From positions 372,001 to 436,000 of the forward strand of contig JAOSKM010000003.1 in NCBI GenBank assembly GCA_027493625.1: a DNA stretch of 64,000 bases, written 5' to 3'. Positions within the stretch are counted from its first letter, which is position 1; each line of letters opens with the position of its first letter. Made by a program: the position numbers and the translations under genes. The notes below the pieces were generated by a model that saw nothing but the letters and a program-made list of their open reading frames with translations, was not told the DNA's origin and searched no databases. This DNA comes from Planctomycetota bacterium (GTDB taxonomy: Bacteria; Planctomycetota; UBA8742; UBA2392). Below, one piece after another: positions 63,046 through 64,000 of this stretch.

Positions 63046-64000
63046 TTACTGGACTTTCTTGCCCAGCTGGTAGGTTTCCCGGACCAGCAGGTTGCCGGAC
63101 TCGTCCCAGGTGCGCCACGCACCGTCCTTCTCACCGCGCACGAAGGCGCCCAGCTCGGCCAGTTTCCCGTTGCGGTAGTAGCTGCGCTGGTAGCCGTGCT
63201 GGATCTCGGTGCCGTCGTCGGCGACGGTCACCGTCCACTCCATGCTGGTGCTGCCGTCCGGGTACGTCTCGCTGCGGGGCTGGACCTTCGCGCCCCTGAA
63301 GAAGAACTCTTCTTTGGCCAGCGTGCCCTCGCGGTAGCTGCGGCGCGCGGAGAGGTTGCCGTCTTCATCAAACTCCTGCCACTCGCCGACGCGCAGGCCC
63401 CTGGCGTAGCTGCCCTTCAGGCGCAGCACCTCGATGTCGTACCACTCAAGCCATTCCCCGTGCTCGAGCCCGTCCTCGTACTGGCCGCGCCGGGCCAGCA
63501 CACCGGTCGGGTGCCACCAGCTCCATTCACCGCTGCGCAGGCCCCTGTTCCACTCCCCCTTGAAGCTCTGCTGGCGGTTGCGGTAGCAGCCTGCGGTGGG
63601 CCCGTGCAGCAGGCCGCCCTCCCAGACCTCGCTCAACTCCTCGACGCCGTTGTCGTGGTTCACCACCCAGCGCCCCACCTTCTGCCCGTCCTTGTATTCG
63701 CCGGAGCTGCGCACGCGGCCGTCTTCAAACCAGCTGATCGATTCCCCCACCGGGCGGCCGTGCTCGAAACGCGCGGTCGACTCCAGGCCGCCGGCGGCAT
63801 GCCAGGTGCGCCATTCGCCGTGCTTCTGCCCCTCCACGTACTCGCCCTCCGAGGCCTTGCGCCCGTTGGGGTGCCACTCGATCCAGGCGCCGGTCTGCCG
63901 GTCGTCAACGTACGCGCCTTCGTACGCGAGCTGCCGGTTGGCATGCCAGCCGCGCCAGCTGCCCACGCGCTTGCCGGCCGCATACTGGCCCTGGACCTTC
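63046..64000 (-). CDS. MORN-variant (YwqK-like) repeat protein, 5' end outside window
   Basis: At least 318 residues; the frame is open through the right edge (QYAAGKRVGSW), so the start is missing. Made of about 12 repeats of roughly 23 residues with the pattern GxWxxWxxNGxxxxxGxYxxGxxxGxW (for example TGAWIEWHPNGRKASEGEY, SGEWSWWHPTGVLARRGQY), the MORN-variant repeat found in YwqK-family toxin-immunity/antitoxin proteins and in many exported proteins. Beta-hairpin solenoid. The stop is 15 bases past a terminator hairpin shared with RIC. Confidence 0.85.
   Translation of the reverse strand, partial: KVQGQYAAGKRVGSWRGWHANRQLAYEGAYVDDRQTGAWIEWHPNGRKASEGEYVEGQKHGEWRTWHAAGGLESTARFEHGRPVGESISWFEDGRVRSSGEYKDGQKVGRWVVNHDNGVEELSEVWEGGLLHGPTAGCYRNRQQSFKGEWNRGLRSGEWSWWHPTGVLARRGQYEDGLEHGEWLEWYDIEVLRLKGSYARGLRVGEWQEFDEDGNLSARRSYREGTLAKEEFFFRGAKVQPRSETYPDGSTSMEWTVTVADDGTEIQHGYQRSYYRNGKLAELGAFVRGEKDGAWRTWDESGNLLVRETYQLGKKVQ

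Overview
GC-rich (mostly 65-70 percent by eye) bacterial chromosome, probably from an uncultured Planctomycetota member. The evidence for that is a Tat-exported DUF1501 protein paired with a DUF1800 protein, several formylglycine-generating-enzyme-fold lipoproteins, very large c-type cytochrome/propeller lipoproteins, a zinc-ribbon membrane protein of planctomycete style and a tricorn-type protease. The taxonomic call is an inference. At least seven frame breaks occur, in six genes; several lie in homopolymers, so some are probably assembly indels.

Region 1 (1-18.7 kb, all minus strand) is the most unusual part. A six-gene overlapping operon (18621 to 7181) encodes a lipoprotein multihaem cytochrome with a possible hydrazine-synthase-alpha-like propeller, a beta-propeller cytochrome c, two FGE-fold proteins (one fused to an ApbE flavin transferase), a membrane-anchored pentahaem cytochrome, and an NqrB/RnfD protein fused to NuoG-like [2Fe-2S] and [4Fe-4S] domains. 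It reads as a transmembrane electron conduit. It is followed by DUF1800, DUF1501 and a qNor-family gene whose active-site residues (Asn and Gln replacing a FeB His and a Glu, and Gly replacing the quinol-site Glu) are those of nitric oxide dismutase (Nod). An ABC-F ATPase gene leaves the window at the left.

Region 2 (18.7-37 kb) is mainly housekeeping and catabolism: HMG-CoA-lyase-like and enoyl-CoA hydratase genes (leucine/isovalerate-type degradation), 3-hydroxyacyl-CoA dehydrogenase, tricorn-like protease, HD-GYP regulator, an ABC ATPase, a triple-DUF192 lipoprotein and leuS. Intergenic gaps are filled with palindromic repeat families, one of which has entered a reading frame.

Region 3 (37-54 kb) holds an Ig-repeat lipoprotein, an AT-richer acquired AAA+ ATPase/subtilase pair, murA, a ParE-type toxin-antitoxin pair, prmC, a MATE exporter, yajQ, an RluD-type pseudouridine synthase, a ferredoxin-NADP reductase, a repeat-flanked GxxExxY gene and squalene synthase.

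Region 4 (54-64 kb) holds tRNA-Gly with a duplicated 3' end, a lipoprotein phosphatase, a DUF2520 protein, a small HTH protein, a His-rich membrane protein, an M28 peptidase, a TetR regulator with a perfect 28-bp operator coupled to an RIC/YtfE Fe-S repair protein (nitrosative-stress repair, which fits a Nod-bearing host), and a MORN-variant (YwqK-like) gene that runs off the window. No CRISPR array, insertion sequence transposase, rRNA or replication origin was seen.
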